From: Marinobacter qingdaonensis
GTDB taxonomy: Bacteria > Pseudomonadota > Gammaproteobacteria > Pseudomonadales > Oleiphilaceae
Assembly: GCF_034555935.1 (NCBI RefSeq)
Contig: NZ_JAYDCJ010000003.1
Span: 1,426,001 to 1,490,000, forward strand
Reading direction: 5' to 3'
DNA: 64,000 nt
Part shown: positions 16,432 through 25,930 of the stretch, in pieces
Numbering within the stretch: position 1 is the stretch's first letter
Layout: every line of letters starts with the position of its first letter
Made by a program: the position numbers and the translations under genes
Notes under the pieces: generated by a model
What the model was told of the DNA's origin: nothing
What the model saw: the letters and a program-made list of their open reading frames with translations, nothing else
The model's database searches: none

Positions 16432-17288
16432 GCGTCGACTACGTCGTCACTCGATTTAGGGTGCAGTAAAGGCAATTTGATCCGGAAACAGGTGCCCTGG
16501 CCTTGAGTGCTTTCTACCAGCAGTTCTCCCTCGTGCTTTTCGATGATGTTAAAGGACAAGGAGAGCCCCAACCCCGTACCTTTGCCAACTGGCTTGGTGG
16601 TAAAGAACGGTTCGAAAACTCGGTTGAGGTGCTCTGGGGCAATCCCCTTGCCGTTGTCCTCAATTTCGATGACCGCGAAATTGCCTTGGCAGCGGGTTCG
16701 AATGGTGATCGTTCCAAAGCCTTCGATCGCGTGCGCTGCGTTCACCAGCAAATTCATCACCACCTGATTGACCTGGGAAATGATGCATTCCACGTCTGGC
16801 AGGTCACCAAAGTCCCGGATGACCTCTGCCTTGTATTTCAGTTCGTTATTAACCAGGTTGAGCGTGGTCTCGATACCACGGTGGATATCCGCCGGCTTGA
16901 ACTCTTCTTCCTCGATGTGGGAAAAGTCCCGCATCGCGGCAATGATGGTTTTCACCCGTTCAATGCCTTCCTTGGACTCCACGAGCAACGCCTTCAAGTC
17001 ATCACGAAGGAATTCATAATCAATATTGTGTTTGATGGTTTTCAGGTCTTCGAGTGACTCAGCGCGCCCCACGGCCTCTGTTAGTCGAAAGAGATCGCTA
17101 AGGTAGCTGTCGAGACTTTGGAGGTTTGAATAGACATACCCCACCGGATTATTGATTTCATGCGCGACGCCAGCGGCAAGCTGACCAATGGCCGCAAGCT
17201 TTTCGGACTGCAACAATTGCCGGTTGGCCTGCTCCAATTGCGCCTGGAGTGCATTCTGTTCCGAATCAAACACTGGGGAATTTGACAT
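16428..17288 (-). CDS. Soluble histidine kinase (first gene of the signalling operon)
   Basis: A 286-residue cytoplasmic kinase: a short coiled coil (about 8-30), the HisKA motif AAGVAHEINNP with His43, then a HATPase with NLLVNAAHAI, DNGKGIAP and TKPVGKGTGLGL. There is no sensor domain, so it presumably receives its input from a partner protein. The ATG at 17288 is preferred because GGGAGG lies about 11 bases upstream; a GTG at 17300 is directly behind that site and is less likely. It shows clear similarity to the second soluble kinase at 12706, suggesting a duplication. Confidence 0.87.
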   Translation of the reverse strand: MSNSPVFDSEQNALQAQLEQANRQLLQSEKLAAIGQLAAGVAHEINNPVGYVYSNLQSLDSYLSDLFRLTEAVGRAESLEDLKTIKHNIDYEFLRDDLKALLVESKEGIERVKTIIAAMRDFSHIEEEEFKPADIHRGIETTLNLVNNELKYKAEVIRDFGDLPDVECIISQVNQVVMNLLVNAAHAIEGFGTITIRTRCQGNFAVIEIEDNGKGIAPEHLNRVFEPFFTTKPVGKGTGLGLSLSFNIIEKHEGELLVESTQGQGTCFRIKLPLLHPKSSDDVVDA

Positions 17289-17561
17289 AGTGTGGGCCAC
17301 CTCCCTGGCGTGGTGCTGAAGTATCTAAGCTTGTCGCGGTGTGGCGGTGTCACAAAAGCAGAAGAATTCAGCGAGGATTATAGATCCATGGTAGTCATCT
17401 TTATGTAATATTTAGTATACATATTAATGGTATTTGTAGCGTGATTATGGAGAAATAAGGCGGCATTTGAAATGATGGGTTCGATGCCATCGAGTTAAAA
17501 AAGGCTCTGTGGGGCACGGGGTATTGTGCGCCACGTCACATAACCGTTCTGTCAACCTAGT
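17289..17561. promoter_or_regulatory. AT-rich leader of the nine-gene signalling operon
   Basis: This gap between spoVR (3' end) and the operon contains the most AT-rich stretch of the region, about 17380-17460, with several TATA/ATAT-like elements suitable as minus-strand promoters. I do not recognise a specific operator. No convincing rho-independent terminator for the operon's upstream side is visible. Confidence 0.45.
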
Positions 17562-19127
17562 TCAGTCATCATCCTCTTGCAAGGAGAGGCGGGGGCAGTG
17601 GTATTCCTCCACCACCGTGCCTTCGTCGACGCTCTCCAGGTGCACGTCAAAACCCCATAGCCGGTGCACGTGGCGCAGCACTTCCTCGGTTTCGTCGCCC
17701 AGCGGCACCCGGTCCACGGGCACGTGGCGCAGGGTCAGTGAGCGGTCGCCGCGCACGTCGACATTCCAGACCTGGATGTTCGGCTCGCGATAACTGAGGT
17801 TGTACTGGCGTGCCAGTTTTTCCCGCAGGATGCGGTAGCCGGGGTCGTCGTGGATGGCGGTGACCCGGTACACGTCCTCCTGGTCGTCGTTCTGGATCGA
17901 GAACAGCTTCAGGTCGCGCATGACCTTGGGTGACAGGAACTGCTGGATGAAGCTTTCGTCCTTGAAGTTCTTCATGGCGAAATGCAGGGTTTCCAGCCAG
18001 TCGGTGCCAGCGATGTCCGGGAACCACTCCCGGTCCTCGTCGGTGGGGGCTTCGCAGATACGTCGCAGGTCGGTAAAGATCGAGAAGCCCAGGGTGTAGG
18101 GGTTGAGTCCGGAGTACCAGGGGCTGTTGAACGGCGGCTGGTACACCACGGCGGTGTGGCTCTGCAGGAACTCGAGCATGAAGCCGTCGTTGACCAGGCC
18201 TTTCTCGTACATGTCGTGCAGCAGGGTGTAGTGCCAGAAGGTGGCCCAGCCCTCGTTCATGACCTGGGTCTGGCGCTGGGGGTAGAAGTACTGACCCAGC
18301 TTGCGCACGATGCGCACGATCTCCCGCTGCCAGGTCTCCAGCAGTGGCGCATTCTTTTCAATGAAGTACAGGATGTTTTCCTGGGGCTCTTCCGGAAAAC
18401 GCTTGTGCGCCTTTTCCTCGTCGCCATCGCCGTCCAGGATCGGGATGGTGCGCCAGAGGTCGTTGATGCGGCGCTGCTGGTATTCCTCCCGCTCCTGCTG
18501 TCGCCGCTGTTCCTCCACCGCGGAAATGGGCGCCGGCCGTTTGTACCGGTCCACGCCGTAGTTCATCAGGGCGTGACAGGAGTCGAGGATCTGCTCCACC
18601 GCGTCCACGCCGTAGCGCTCCTCGCACTCGGCCACGTAATTGCGGGCAAACACCAGGTAGTCGATGATCGCGCTGGCGTCGGTCCAGGTCCGGAACAGGT
18701 AATTGCCCTTGAAGAAGGAATTGTGGCCGTAGCAGGCGTGGGCGATGACCAGCGCCTGCATCGGCAGGGTGTTCTCCTCCATCAGGTAGGCGATGCAGGG
18801 GTTGGAGTTGATGACGATCTCGTAGGCCAGGCCCATCTGCCCGCGCTGGTAGCCTTTGGAGGTGCTCAGGAATTGCTTACCGAAGGACCAGTGGTGGTAA
18901 CCCACCGGCATGCCCACCGAGCTGTAGGCGTCCATCATCTGCTCGGCGCTGATCACTTCGATCTGGTTCGGGTAGGTGTCCAGGCGAAACCCGGCCGCGC
19001 ACTTGGCGATCTCCTCGTCGTACTTGCAGATCAGGTCGAAGGTCCATTCCGAACTGGTGGATATGGGCTCGCGCTTGCCCGCGCGCCCGTTGTCCGGCAC
19101 GTCGGGCCGATCCATCATGTCGGTCAT
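17562..19127 (-). CDS. spoVR: SpoVR family protein
   Basis: A 521-residue member of the SpoVR/YcgB family, named after a Bacillus sporulation gene but widespread in non-sporulating proteobacteria. Family features include the [10 protein letters not shown] segment in the middle and [16 protein letters not shown] near residue 130, where conserved His and Glu residues suggest metal binding. Its biochemical activity is unknown. It is the third gene of prkA-yeaH-spoVR, and its start overlaps the yeaH stop by 4 bp. The operon is usually induced in stationary phase or nutrient stress. Confidence 0.92.
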   Translation of the reverse strand: MTDMMDRPDVPDNGRAGKREPISTSSEWTFDLICKYDEEIAKCAAGFRLDTYPNQIEVISAEQMMDAYSSVGMPVGYHHWSFGKQFLSTSKGYQRGQMGLAYEIVINSNPCIAYLMEENTLPMQALVIAHACYGHNSFFKGNYLFRTWTDASAIIDYLVFARNYVAECEERYGVDAVEQILDSCHALMNYGVDRYKRPAPISAVEEQRRQQEREEYQQRRINDLWRTIPILDGDGDEEKAHKRFPEEPQENILYFIEKNAPLLETWQREIVRIVRKLGQYFYPQRQTQVMNEGWATFWHYTLLHDMYEKGLVNDGFMLEFLQSHTAVVYQPPFNSPWYSGLNPYTLGFSIFTDLRRICEAPTDEDREWFPDIAGTDWLETLHFAMKNFKDESFIQQFLSPKVMRDLKLFSIQNDDQEDVYRVTAIHDDPGYRILREKLARQYNLSYREPNIQVWNVDVRGDRSLTLRHVPVDRVPLGDETEEVLRHVHRLWGFDVHLESVDEGTVVEEYHCPRLSLQEDDD

Positions 19128-20419
19128 GCGGCTTTCCTCTCAAACAGCTGGCGGAATACCGGATAGATTTCCCCGGGGTCGGCGATCTGCTGCATCGCAA
19201 AACTCTGCGGGTAGCGCTCCATGATCTTTTCGTACTCGTACCACAGCATCTGGTGATCCTGCGGCGTGATCTCGATGTAGGCGTAGTACTGCACTAGCGG
19301 CAGCAGGCTGTCGGCCAGGATCTTGCTGCACACCGGGGAGTCGTCGTTCCAGTTGTCGCCATCGGACGCCTGGGCGGCGTAGATGTTCCACTCCGACGGC
19401 GGGTAGCGGGATTCGACGATTTTCTTCATGAGTTTCAGGGCACTGGAGACAATGGTGCCGCCGGTCTCGCGGGAGTAGAAGAATTCTTCCTCGTCCACTT
19501 CCTTGGCGCTGGTGTGGTGGCGGATGAAGACCACGTCGATCTTCTTGTAGTTCTTCTTCAGGAACAGGTAGAGCAGGATGAAGAAGCGCTTGGCGATGTC
19601 CTTGTGCATCTGGGTCATCGACCCGGACACGTCCATCAGGCAGAACATCACGGCGCTGGTGGCCGGTTGCGGATGCTTCAGGTGCTGCCGGTACCTGAGG
19701 TCGATCTCATCAATGAAGGGAATGCGCCGGACGTTGGCCTTGAGGCGGGCGATTTCCTCTTCCAGGACCTGGATCTGGTCCTCGTGACTGAACGCCGGGT
19801 CCAGATCCTCCGGCGCCGATCGCAGGGCCGCCAGTTGTTCCTCCAGGTCCCGGATCTTCTTCTTGCGGGCGCCGCCCAGGCCCAGCCGGCGGGCGTGGGC
19901 GCCGCGCAGGGAGCGGACCACGTCGAGCTTGGCCGGCACGCCCTGGGTGGTAAACCCGGAGCGCACGTACTTGAAGGAGTCGGTGTCCTTGAGTTTCTTG
20001 CGGGCGAGGTTGGGCAGCTCCAGATCATCAAACAGGAAATCCAGGAACTCTTCCTGGGTGATCTGGAAGGCGAATTCGTCCATGCCTTCGCCGTCCGGAC
20101 TGGCCCGGCCGGAGCCCTGGCCGCCACCACCGCCGCCCTCGGGCTTGGGGATGGTGTCTCCGGCCACAAACTCCTGGTTGCCCGGGTGCACCACCTCCCG
20201 TCGGCCGCCCTGGCCGTGGTGGAAGATGGGCTCCTCGATGTCCCGGGCCGGGATGCTGACGTTTTCGCCGCGTTCGATGTCGGTAATCGAGCGCCGCTGC
20301 ACCGCATCCGCCACCGCTTTCTTGATGTGGTGGCGGTAACGGCGCAGGAACCGTTCCCGGTTCACCGCGCTCTTGTTTTTCCCGTTCAGTCGCCGGTCGA
20401 CTACGTGGGTCATTCCCAT
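19124..20419 (-). CDS. yeaH: YeaH/DUF444 family protein
   Basis: A 431-residue DUF444 protein. The C-terminal half has a von Willebrand-A-like fold with the MIDAS-type motif DVSGSMT. A highly charged, Gly-rich region (about 85-110) follows the N-terminal part. It is always found with PrkA and often SpoVR; in E. coli, YeaG and YeaH act together in survival under sustained nitrogen starvation. It lies 33 bp downstream of prkA and overlaps spoVR. Function beyond partnership with PrkA is not known. Confidence 0.92.
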   Translation of the reverse strand: MGMTHVVDRRLNGKNKSAVNRERFLRRYRHHIKKAVADAVQRRSITDIERGENVSIPARDIEEPIFHHGQGGRREVVHPGNQEFVAGDTIPKPEGGGGGGQGSGRASPDGEGMDEFAFQITQEEFLDFLFDDLELPNLARKKLKDTDSFKYVRSGFTTQGVPAKLDVVRSLRGAHARRLGLGGARKKKIRDLEEQLAALRSAPEDLDPAFSHEDQIQVLEEEIARLKANVRRIPFIDEIDLRYRQHLKHPQPATSAVMFCLMDVSGSMTQMHKDIAKRFFILLYLFLKKNYKKIDVVFIRHHTSAKEVDEEEFFYSRETGGTIVSSALKLMKKIVESRYPPSEWNIYAAQASDGDNWNDDSPVCSKILADSLLPLVQYYAYIEITPQDHQMLWYEYEKIMERYPQSFAMQQIADPGEIYPVFRQLFERKAA

Positions 20420-20452
20420 AGCGTTACTCCAGTTCAGCGCATGGTCACTGAC

Positions 20453-22375
20453 TTAGTGAGACTTACGAACACGCAGGTACCATTCTGCGAGCAGACGTAC
20501 CTGTTTCTCCGTGTAGCCTCGGTCGACCATGCGTTCGACGAACTGCTTGTGCTTCTTCTGGTCTTCCTGACTCGCCTTCGGGTTGAAGGAAATAACCGGC
20601 AACAGGTCCTCGGTGTTCGAGAACATCTTCTTCTCGATCACGCTGCGCAGCTTCTCGTAGCTGAGCCAGGACGGGTTGCGCCCCTGATTGTTGGCCCGGG
20701 CCCGCAACACGAAATTGACCACCTCGTTGCGGAAGTCTTTCGGGTTGCTGATGCCGGCCGGCTTCTCAATTTTCTCGAGCTCATCGTTGATGGAGGAGCG
20801 GTCGAGAATCTCGCCAGTCTCCGGATCCCGGTATTCCTGATCCTGAATCCAGAAGTCGGCATAGGTCACGTAGCGGTCGAACAGGTTCTGGCCGTACTCG
20901 CTGTAGCTCTCCAGATACGCGGTCTGGATTTCCTTGCCGATGAACTGGACGTAGTGCGGTGCCAGGAATTCCTTGATGAACCGCAGGTACTTCTCGTGGG
21001 TTTCCGCCGGGTACTGTTCCTGCTCGATCTGCTTCTCGATCACGTACAGCAGGTGCACCGGGTTGGCCGCCACTTCCGAGGTGTCGAAGTTGAACACCTT
21101 GGACAGGATCTTGAACGCAAACCGGGTCGACAGGCCGTCCATGCCCTCGTTCACGCCGGCGGCGTCGCGGTACTCCTGGATCGACTTGGCCTTGGGATCG
21201 GTGTCCTTGATGTTCTGGCCGTCGTAGACCCGCATCTTCGAGAAGATACTGGAGTTTTCCGGTTCCTTGATCCGGGACAGCACCGAGAACTGGGCCAGCA
21301 TGTCGAGGGTGTCCGGGGCGCAGGGCGCGCCGGCCAGGGAGCTGCTCTTCAGCAGCTTCTTGTAGATCTGGATTTCCTCGGTGACCCGGACGCAGTAGGG
21401 CACCTTGACGATGTAGACCCGGTCCAGGAAGGCCTCGTTGTGCTTGTTGTTGCGGAAGGTCTGCCACTCGGACTCGTTGGAGTGGGCCAGGATGATGCCG
21501 TCAAAGGGCACCGAACCCATGCCCTCGGTGGTGTTGTAGTTGCCTTCCTGGGTCGCGGTCAGCAGCGGGTGCAGGACCTTGATCGGCGCCTTGAACATCT
21601 CCACGAATTCCATCAGCCCCTGGTTGGCTTTGCACAGGCCGCCGCTGAAGCTGTAGGCGTCCGGGTCATCCTGGGAAAAATCTTCCAGCATGCGGATGTT
21701 GACCTTGCCCACCAGGGCCGAGATGTCCTGGTTGTTGTCGTCGCCCGGTTCGGTCTTGGACACACCGACCTGGTCGAGGACCGAGGGGTATTTCTTCACC
21801 ACCCGGAACTGGCCGATGTCGCCGCCAAATTCGTGCAGGCGCTTGACCGCCCAGGGCGACATGATGCTGGTCAGGTACCGGGCCGGGATGCCGTATTCCT
21901 CTTCCAGGATGTGGGCGTCCTCGGCGGGGTCGAACAGGCCGAGCGGGGATTCGTTCACCGGTGAGCCCTTGATGGCGTAGAAGGGCACCTTCTGCATCAG
22001 GGATTTGAGCTTTTCGGCCAGGGAGGATTTACCGCCACCGACCGGGCCCAGCAGGTACAGGATCTGTTTCTTCTCCTCCAGGCCCTGGGCGGCGTGGCGG
22101 AAGAAGGACACGATGTTTTCCACCGCGTCTTCCATGCCGTAGAACTCGGAGAATTCCGGGTATCGCTTGATCACCTTGTTGGAGAAGATGCGTGACAGGC
22201 GGGGGTCACGAGAGGTATCAACCAGTTCCGGCTCGCCAATAGCAATCAGCATTCGTTCCGCGGCCGTGGCGTAGGCCGTGGGGTCCTGTTTGCAGATCTC
22301 CAGGTATTCCTCCAGGGTAAATTCTTCTTCCTGGGTACTCTCATACCGGTTCTTGAAGTGCTGCATGATGGTCAT
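20453..22375 (-). CDS. prkA: PrkA family serine protein kinase (YeaG)
   Basis: A 640-residue PrkA/YeaG protein. An AAA-type nucleotide-binding domain fills the N-terminal two thirds, with P-loop GPVGGGKSSL near residue 110 and a Walker B-like segment; the C-terminal region is the PrkA domain. Described members have protein-kinase and/or AAA protease-like activity and act in general stress and stationary-phase responses. Length matches the family. It is the first gene of the operon, with about 395 bp of non-coding DNA upstream. Confidence 0.95.
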   Translation of the reverse strand: MTIMQHFKNRYESTQEEEFTLEEYLEICKQDPTAYATAAERMLIAIGEPELVDTSRDPRLSRIFSNKVIKRYPEFSEFYGMEDAVENIVSFFRHAAQGLEEKKQILYLLGPVGGGKSSLAEKLKSLMQKVPFYAIKGSPVNESPLGLFDPAEDAHILEEEYGIPARYLTSIMSPWAVKRLHEFGGDIGQFRVVKKYPSVLDQVGVSKTEPGDDNNQDISALVGKVNIRMLEDFSQDDPDAYSFSGGLCKANQGLMEFVEMFKAPIKVLHPLLTATQEGNYNTTEGMGSVPFDGIILAHSNESEWQTFRNNKHNEAFLDRVYIVKVPYCVRVTEEIQIYKKLLKSSSLAGAPCAPDTLDMLAQFSVLSRIKEPENSSIFSKMRVYDGQNIKDTDPKAKSIQEYRDAAGVNEGMDGLSTRFAFKILSKVFNFDTSEVAANPVHLLYVIEKQIEQEQYPAETHEKYLRFIKEFLAPHYVQFIGKEIQTAYLESYSEYGQNLFDRYVTYADFWIQDQEYRDPETGEILDRSSINDELEKIEKPAGISNPKDFRNEVVNFVLRARANNQGRNPSWLSYEKLRSVIEKKMFSNTEDLLPVISFNPKASQEDQKKHKQFVERMVDRGYTEKQVRLLAEWYLRVRKSH

Positions 22376-22637
22376 AGATGGCCCCTCGCTTGCTCTCTAA
22401 TAGTCAGTGCTCAGTTCACGCAATATCCCCGTTGCATCGGTTCCGCCTGGTGGGGCGGTCTGTTTAGTTATGGGTGGAAGGAATGGATACTTGCGAGCCG
22501 CCCGGCAAATACTCGGCTGAGGCCACCCGCTTAATTTGAGCTTAGTCCACGCTCAAAAAATAGGACAGTGGGGAAGTACTTATGTTCATTAAATTGTGAT
22601 ATTGGCGGGGCGGCTTCGGGTCTGGGGGGGCTGGAGC
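22376..22637. other. prkA upstream region
   Basis: About 260 bp with no supported gene. It should carry the prkA promoter on the minus strand; the AT-rich part near 22555-22605 is the best place. I see no clear operator. It borders the large hairpin at 22638-22716. Confidence 0.4.
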
Positions 22638-22716
22638 GTGTGGGGTCTCTCTCAGAACCGTTTGTGGAACTCGCTGTGCTCAGACAGCACAAACGGTTCT
22701 GAGAGAGACCCCACAC
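22638..22716. repeat. Long hairpin, short-loop family (copy 1)
   Basis: A perfect 29-bp inverted repeat: left arm 22638-22666, right arm 22688-22716. The 21-nt loop (22667-22687) contains AACTCGCTGTGCTCAGACAG. The loop recurs in the hairpins at 59690 and 59886 although the stems are unrelated. It sits about 55 bp past the tpm stop codon, so it may terminate tpm transcription, but there is no T-run at its base on the minus strand. Confidence 0.85.
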
Positions 22717-22770
22717 ACTCCGAGTCTGGCCTGGGGCGCCATTACCGGATCGCGCCCCGGCAGAGGGGGG

Positions 22771-23424
22771 TTAACGTTTGGTTAAACGGAAGACGCTTTC
22801 GGTGGCGCCGGCCAGGCCTTTGCGTTTGGTGAACGGGTGGTCCTTGGCCAGGGTGTTGGTGAGGATGTGCTCGATGTCGTAATCCTCGCCGTAGAGCTCG
22901 CGGACTTCGTCGTCCGACACGTTGAACGGCGGGCCCTTGATTTCAGTGTCGTAGTCCAGAGTAATCAGCAGGATCCGGGTGCCGTCCGGGATGATGGCGG
23001 TGAGGTGCTCAACGTAGCCCTTGCGCATGCGCGGGGGCAGGGCGATGAGGGCGGCGCGGTCGTAGACCAGGCGGATGTGCTTGAGGTCGGCGGGGACCAG
23101 CTGGAAAAAATCGCCGCACCAGAGCTGCAGGTCGTCGTGTTTGAAGGTGGTGAACGGCTCGCCCGGGTGCACCTTGGCTTTTTCGCCGCCTTCCTCGAAG
23201 AAGTCCTTGCAGGCGACCTCGCTGAGTTCGACCCCGATCACCGGGTGACCGCGGTCGTGCAGCCACCACATGTCGTGGGCCTTGCCGCACAGGGGCACGA
23301 ACACGGCGCCGGTGCCTTTGCCGGCCAGTTCCGGCCAGTGGTCGTGCAGGTACTGATTCACGGTGCCTTCGTGAAAGCCGATTTCCTTGTTGGCCCAGCG
23401 TTCGTGCCAGAACTGGTGCTCCAT
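22771..23424 (-). CDS. tpm: Thiopurine S-methyltransferase
   Basis: A 217-residue SAM-dependent methyltransferase of the TPMT family; bacterial members methylate thiopurines and detoxify selenite and tellurite by methylation. Diagnostic features are FWHERWANKEIGFHEG at the N-terminus, VPLCGKAHDMWWL (SAM-binding loop) near residue 45, GVELSE, and DRAALIALPPRMR near 125. Length equals the family norm. It is divergent from the dehydrogenase at 23501. Confidence 0.95.
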   Translation of the reverse strand: MEHQFWHERWANKEIGFHEGTVNQYLHDHWPELAGKGTGAVFVPLCGKAHDMWWLHDRGHPVIGVELSEVACKDFFEEGGEKAKVHPGEPFTTFKHDDLQLWCGDFFQLVPADLKHIRLVYDRAALIALPPRMRKGYVEHLTAIIPDGTRILLITLDYDTEIKGPPFNVSDDEVRELYGEDYDIEHILTNTLAKDHPFTKRKGLAGATESVFRLTKR

Positions 23425-23500
23425 GGTGTTTCACCCCGCAGATTTGGACGTTTGATTCAGTCTACCCTAATCTTTGCCTGTCTTGATTCAGGAGAACACT

Positions 23501-24445
23501 ATGAAAGCAGTATTTCTCGATGCCAACACCCTGGGCGACGACGTCGACCTGGCGTCCATCAAAGCGGTCACCGGCGACCTGGTGCAATACGGCAAGACCG
23601 CCCCGGCGCAGGTGCTGGAGCGGATCCAGGGGTTCGATACGGTCATCGTCAACAAGGTGGTGCTGACCCGGGAGCATTTCGAAGCCTGTCCCGAGCTGAA
23701 AACCATTGCCGTGGTGGCCACGGGCATCAACAACATCGACAAGGCGGCGGCCAGGGAACACGGCATTCAGGTGCTGAACGTCACCAACTACGGCCGCTCC
23801 ACGGTGGCCCAGCACACCATGGCGCTGATTCTGGCGCTGGCGACCCGGCTGCTGGACTACGACCGGGACGTGCGTGCCGGGCGTTGGGGCAAGAGCGACA
23901 TGTTCTGCCTGATGGACCACCCGATCATGGAACTGGAAGGCCGGACCCTGGGTATTTTCGGCTACGGCGATCTGGGTCGGGGCGTGATCGAACGGGCCGA
24001 GGCCTTCGGCATGAAGGTGCTGCTGGGGGCCCGTCCGGGCCAGGCCGCCGGCGAGGTCGACGGCTACCCGCGCGTGCCCCTGGACGAGCTGCTGCCGCAG
24101 GTGGATGTGCTGTCGCTGCATTGCCTGCTGACCGATGACACCCGCAACATGATCGGCGCCAGCGAGCTGAAGCGCATGAAAAACGACGCCCTGCTGATCA
24201 ACACCAGCCGCGGCGGCCTGGTGGACGAGCAGGCGCTGGCCGACGCTTTGCGCGCCGGTGAGATCGGCGGCGCCGGCTTCGACGTACTGACTGAAGAACC
24301 GCCCCGCACTGGCAACCCGCTGCTGGCGGACGACATTCCCAACCTGATCATCACCCCGCACTCGGCCTGGGCCAGTCGCGAGGCGCGGCAGCGCATAGTC
24401 GAGATCACCGCCGAGAACCTGGCGGGAGTGGCGTCGGGGGCCTGA
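23501..24445 (+). CDS. D-2-hydroxyacid dehydrogenase
   Basis: A 314-residue NAD-dependent dehydrogenase close to glycerate dehydrogenase/hydroxypyruvate reductase. The Rossmann motif is GIFGYGDLG near residue 150, and the catalytic triad residues appear as Arg in NTSRGG, Glu in TEEPP and His in TPHSAW. The ATG at 23501 is preferred since AGGAG precedes it by six bases. The exact substrate (hydroxypyruvate, glyoxylate or another 2-oxoacid) cannot be read from sequence. Confidence 0.85.
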   Translation: MKAVFLDANTLGDDVDLASIKAVTGDLVQYGKTAPAQVLERIQGFDTVIVNKVVLTREHFEACPELKTIAVVATGINNIDKAAAREHGIQVLNVTNYGRSTVAQHTMALILALATRLLDYDRDVRAGRWGKSDMFCLMDHPIMELEGRTLGIFGYGDLGRGVIERAEAFGMKVLLGARPGQAAGEVDGYPRVPLDELLPQVDVLSLHCLLTDDTRNMIGASELKRMKNDALLINTSRGGLVDEQALADALRAGEIGGAGFDVLTEEPPRTGNPLLADDIPNLIITPHSAWASREARQRIVEITAENLAGVASGA

Positions 24446-24568
24446 GTGGCCCGGGTTGTCCACGGGGCCTGAGGCGCCGCTTCGCAAATGCGGCGCAATC
24501 AACCATACTCTGGTGGGTGGGGTTATCTGCCTGATAACCTGAAAAAAACTCCGGACACAGGATGCTCA

Positions 24569-25930
24569 GTGGCTTCTTTCCAATTCAAAGAACGGCTGCA
24601 GTCGGCCGAAGACTGGATTCTGGCGAATCCCAACCCGCCCAGTAGCTGGCCATGGACCTGGCTCTACAAGGCGGGGCGCTCGGTCTACGCGCTGGCCCGG
24701 GACGTGATCAGTGGTCAGTTGACCCTGCACGCCATGAGCCTGGTGTACACCACGCTGCTGAGCATCGTGCCGCTGCTGGCCCTGAGCTTTTCGGTGCTCA
24801 AGGCCCTGGGCGTGCACCAGCGCATGGAGCCTTTTCTGTTCCAGTTCTTCCAGCCCATGGGGCCTCAGGGCGTTGAGCTGGCGGAGCAGATTCTCGGTTT
24901 CGTCGACAATATGAAAGTCGGGGTGCTGGGCTCCGTGGGCCTGGCCCTGCTGGTGTATACGGTGGTCTCCCTGCTGCAGAAGATCGAGCGTTCGTTCAAC
25001 ATGATCTGGCGGGTGCCGGACATGCGCTCCATGGCCCAGCGCTTCAGCAACTACCTCAGTGTCATCATGGTCGGGCCGCTGCTGATGGTGTCGGCCATCG
25101 GCGTCAGTGCCACCATCTTTTCCTCCACCTTCGTGCAGACCCTGATCGAGATCGAGCCCTTCGGCTCGCTGATCCTGGTGGTCAGCCGATTCACGCCGTT
25201 CTTCCTGGTGGTGGGCGCGTTCACCTTTGTCTACATCTTCATGCCCAACACCCGGGTGAAACTGCGCTACGCCTTCATCGGCGGCCTGGTGGCCGGGGTG
25301 TCCTGGCAGGCCGCGGGCATGCTGTTTGCCTCGTTTGTCGCCGGCTCGGCAAAGTACGCGGCGATCTACTCCAGCTTCGCCATCGGCATCATCCTGCTGA
25401 TCTGGACCTACCTGAACTGGATGATCCTGCTGCTCGGCGCCAGCCTGGCGTTCTACCTGCAAAATCCCGGCTCGGTGGCGAAGCGGCGGCGGGTCCGCAT
25501 GGCGCCGGAGTTGCAGGAAAAAGTGGCGCTGGCGCTGATGTGGAAGGTGGCCAAGCCGTTCAGCGAGGGCCAGCCGGCGCCCCAGCAGGAAGTGCTGGAG
25601 CATCAGCTGCGGGTGCCGGGTGAGGTGACCCGGGGCGTCAGTGACAAGATGATTCGTGCCGGTCTGCTGTCCCTGGCTGGCCGCCAGGGTGACCAGCTGG
25701 TGCCCGGACGAAGCCTGGACACCATTAGCCTGGCGGATGTGCTGCGGGTGGTTCGCCGGGACGAGGATCGGGTGGTGGATCGGCTGCCGGTGGAGCTGCC
25801 GTTCGATCTGCTGCACGGCTCCGAAGATCGGCTGTCGCAGTCCTTTGCCGAGTTGCTGAAAACCGGCAAGACCGTTCAGCAGACCCTGGAAGAAGTGGAC
25901 GGTGAGGCGGCCTCACACCCGGGTGGCTGA
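24569..25930 (+). CDS. YihY/UPF0761 family inner membrane protein
   Basis: A 453-residue protein with about six membrane helices in residues 30-300, including the family motif GGLVAGVSWQAAG and a soluble C-terminal domain of about 150 residues that looks winged-helix-like. The family was once annotated as BrkB or ribonuclease BN; neither function applies reliably. The GTG start at 24569 is chosen because AGGA lies seven bases upstream and family members begin near here; an ATG at 24488 would add 27 atypical residues. Its end overlaps the convergent HDOD gene by 18 bp. Confidence 0.82.
   Translation: MASFQFKERLQSAEDWILANPNPPSSWPWTWLYKAGRSVYALARDVISGQLTLHAMSLVYTTLLSIVPLLALSFSVLKALGVHQRMEPFLFQFFQPMGPQGVELAEQILGFVDNMKVGVLGSVGLALLVYTVVSLLQKIERSFNMIWRVPDMRSMAQRFSNYLSVIMVGPLLMVSAIGVSATIFSSTFVQTLIEIEPFGSLILVVSRFTPFFLVVGAFTFVYIFMPNTRVKLRYAFIGGLVAGVSWQAAGMLFASFVAGSAKYAAIYSSFAIGIILLIWTYLNWMILLLGASLAFYLQNPGSVAKRRRVRMAPELQEKVALALMWKVAKPFSEGQPAPQQEVLEHQLRVPGEVTRGVSDKMIRAGLLSLAGRQGDQLVPGRSLDTISLADVLRVVRRDEDRVVDRLPVELPFDLLHGSEDRLSQSFAELLKTGKTVQQTLEEVDGEAASHPGG

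Noticed and set aside
17982..21964. Long plus-strand open frames opposite spoVR, yeaH and prkA
   Set aside because: The opposite strand encodes well-conserved families; these frames are Val/Leu/His/Gln-rich shadows.
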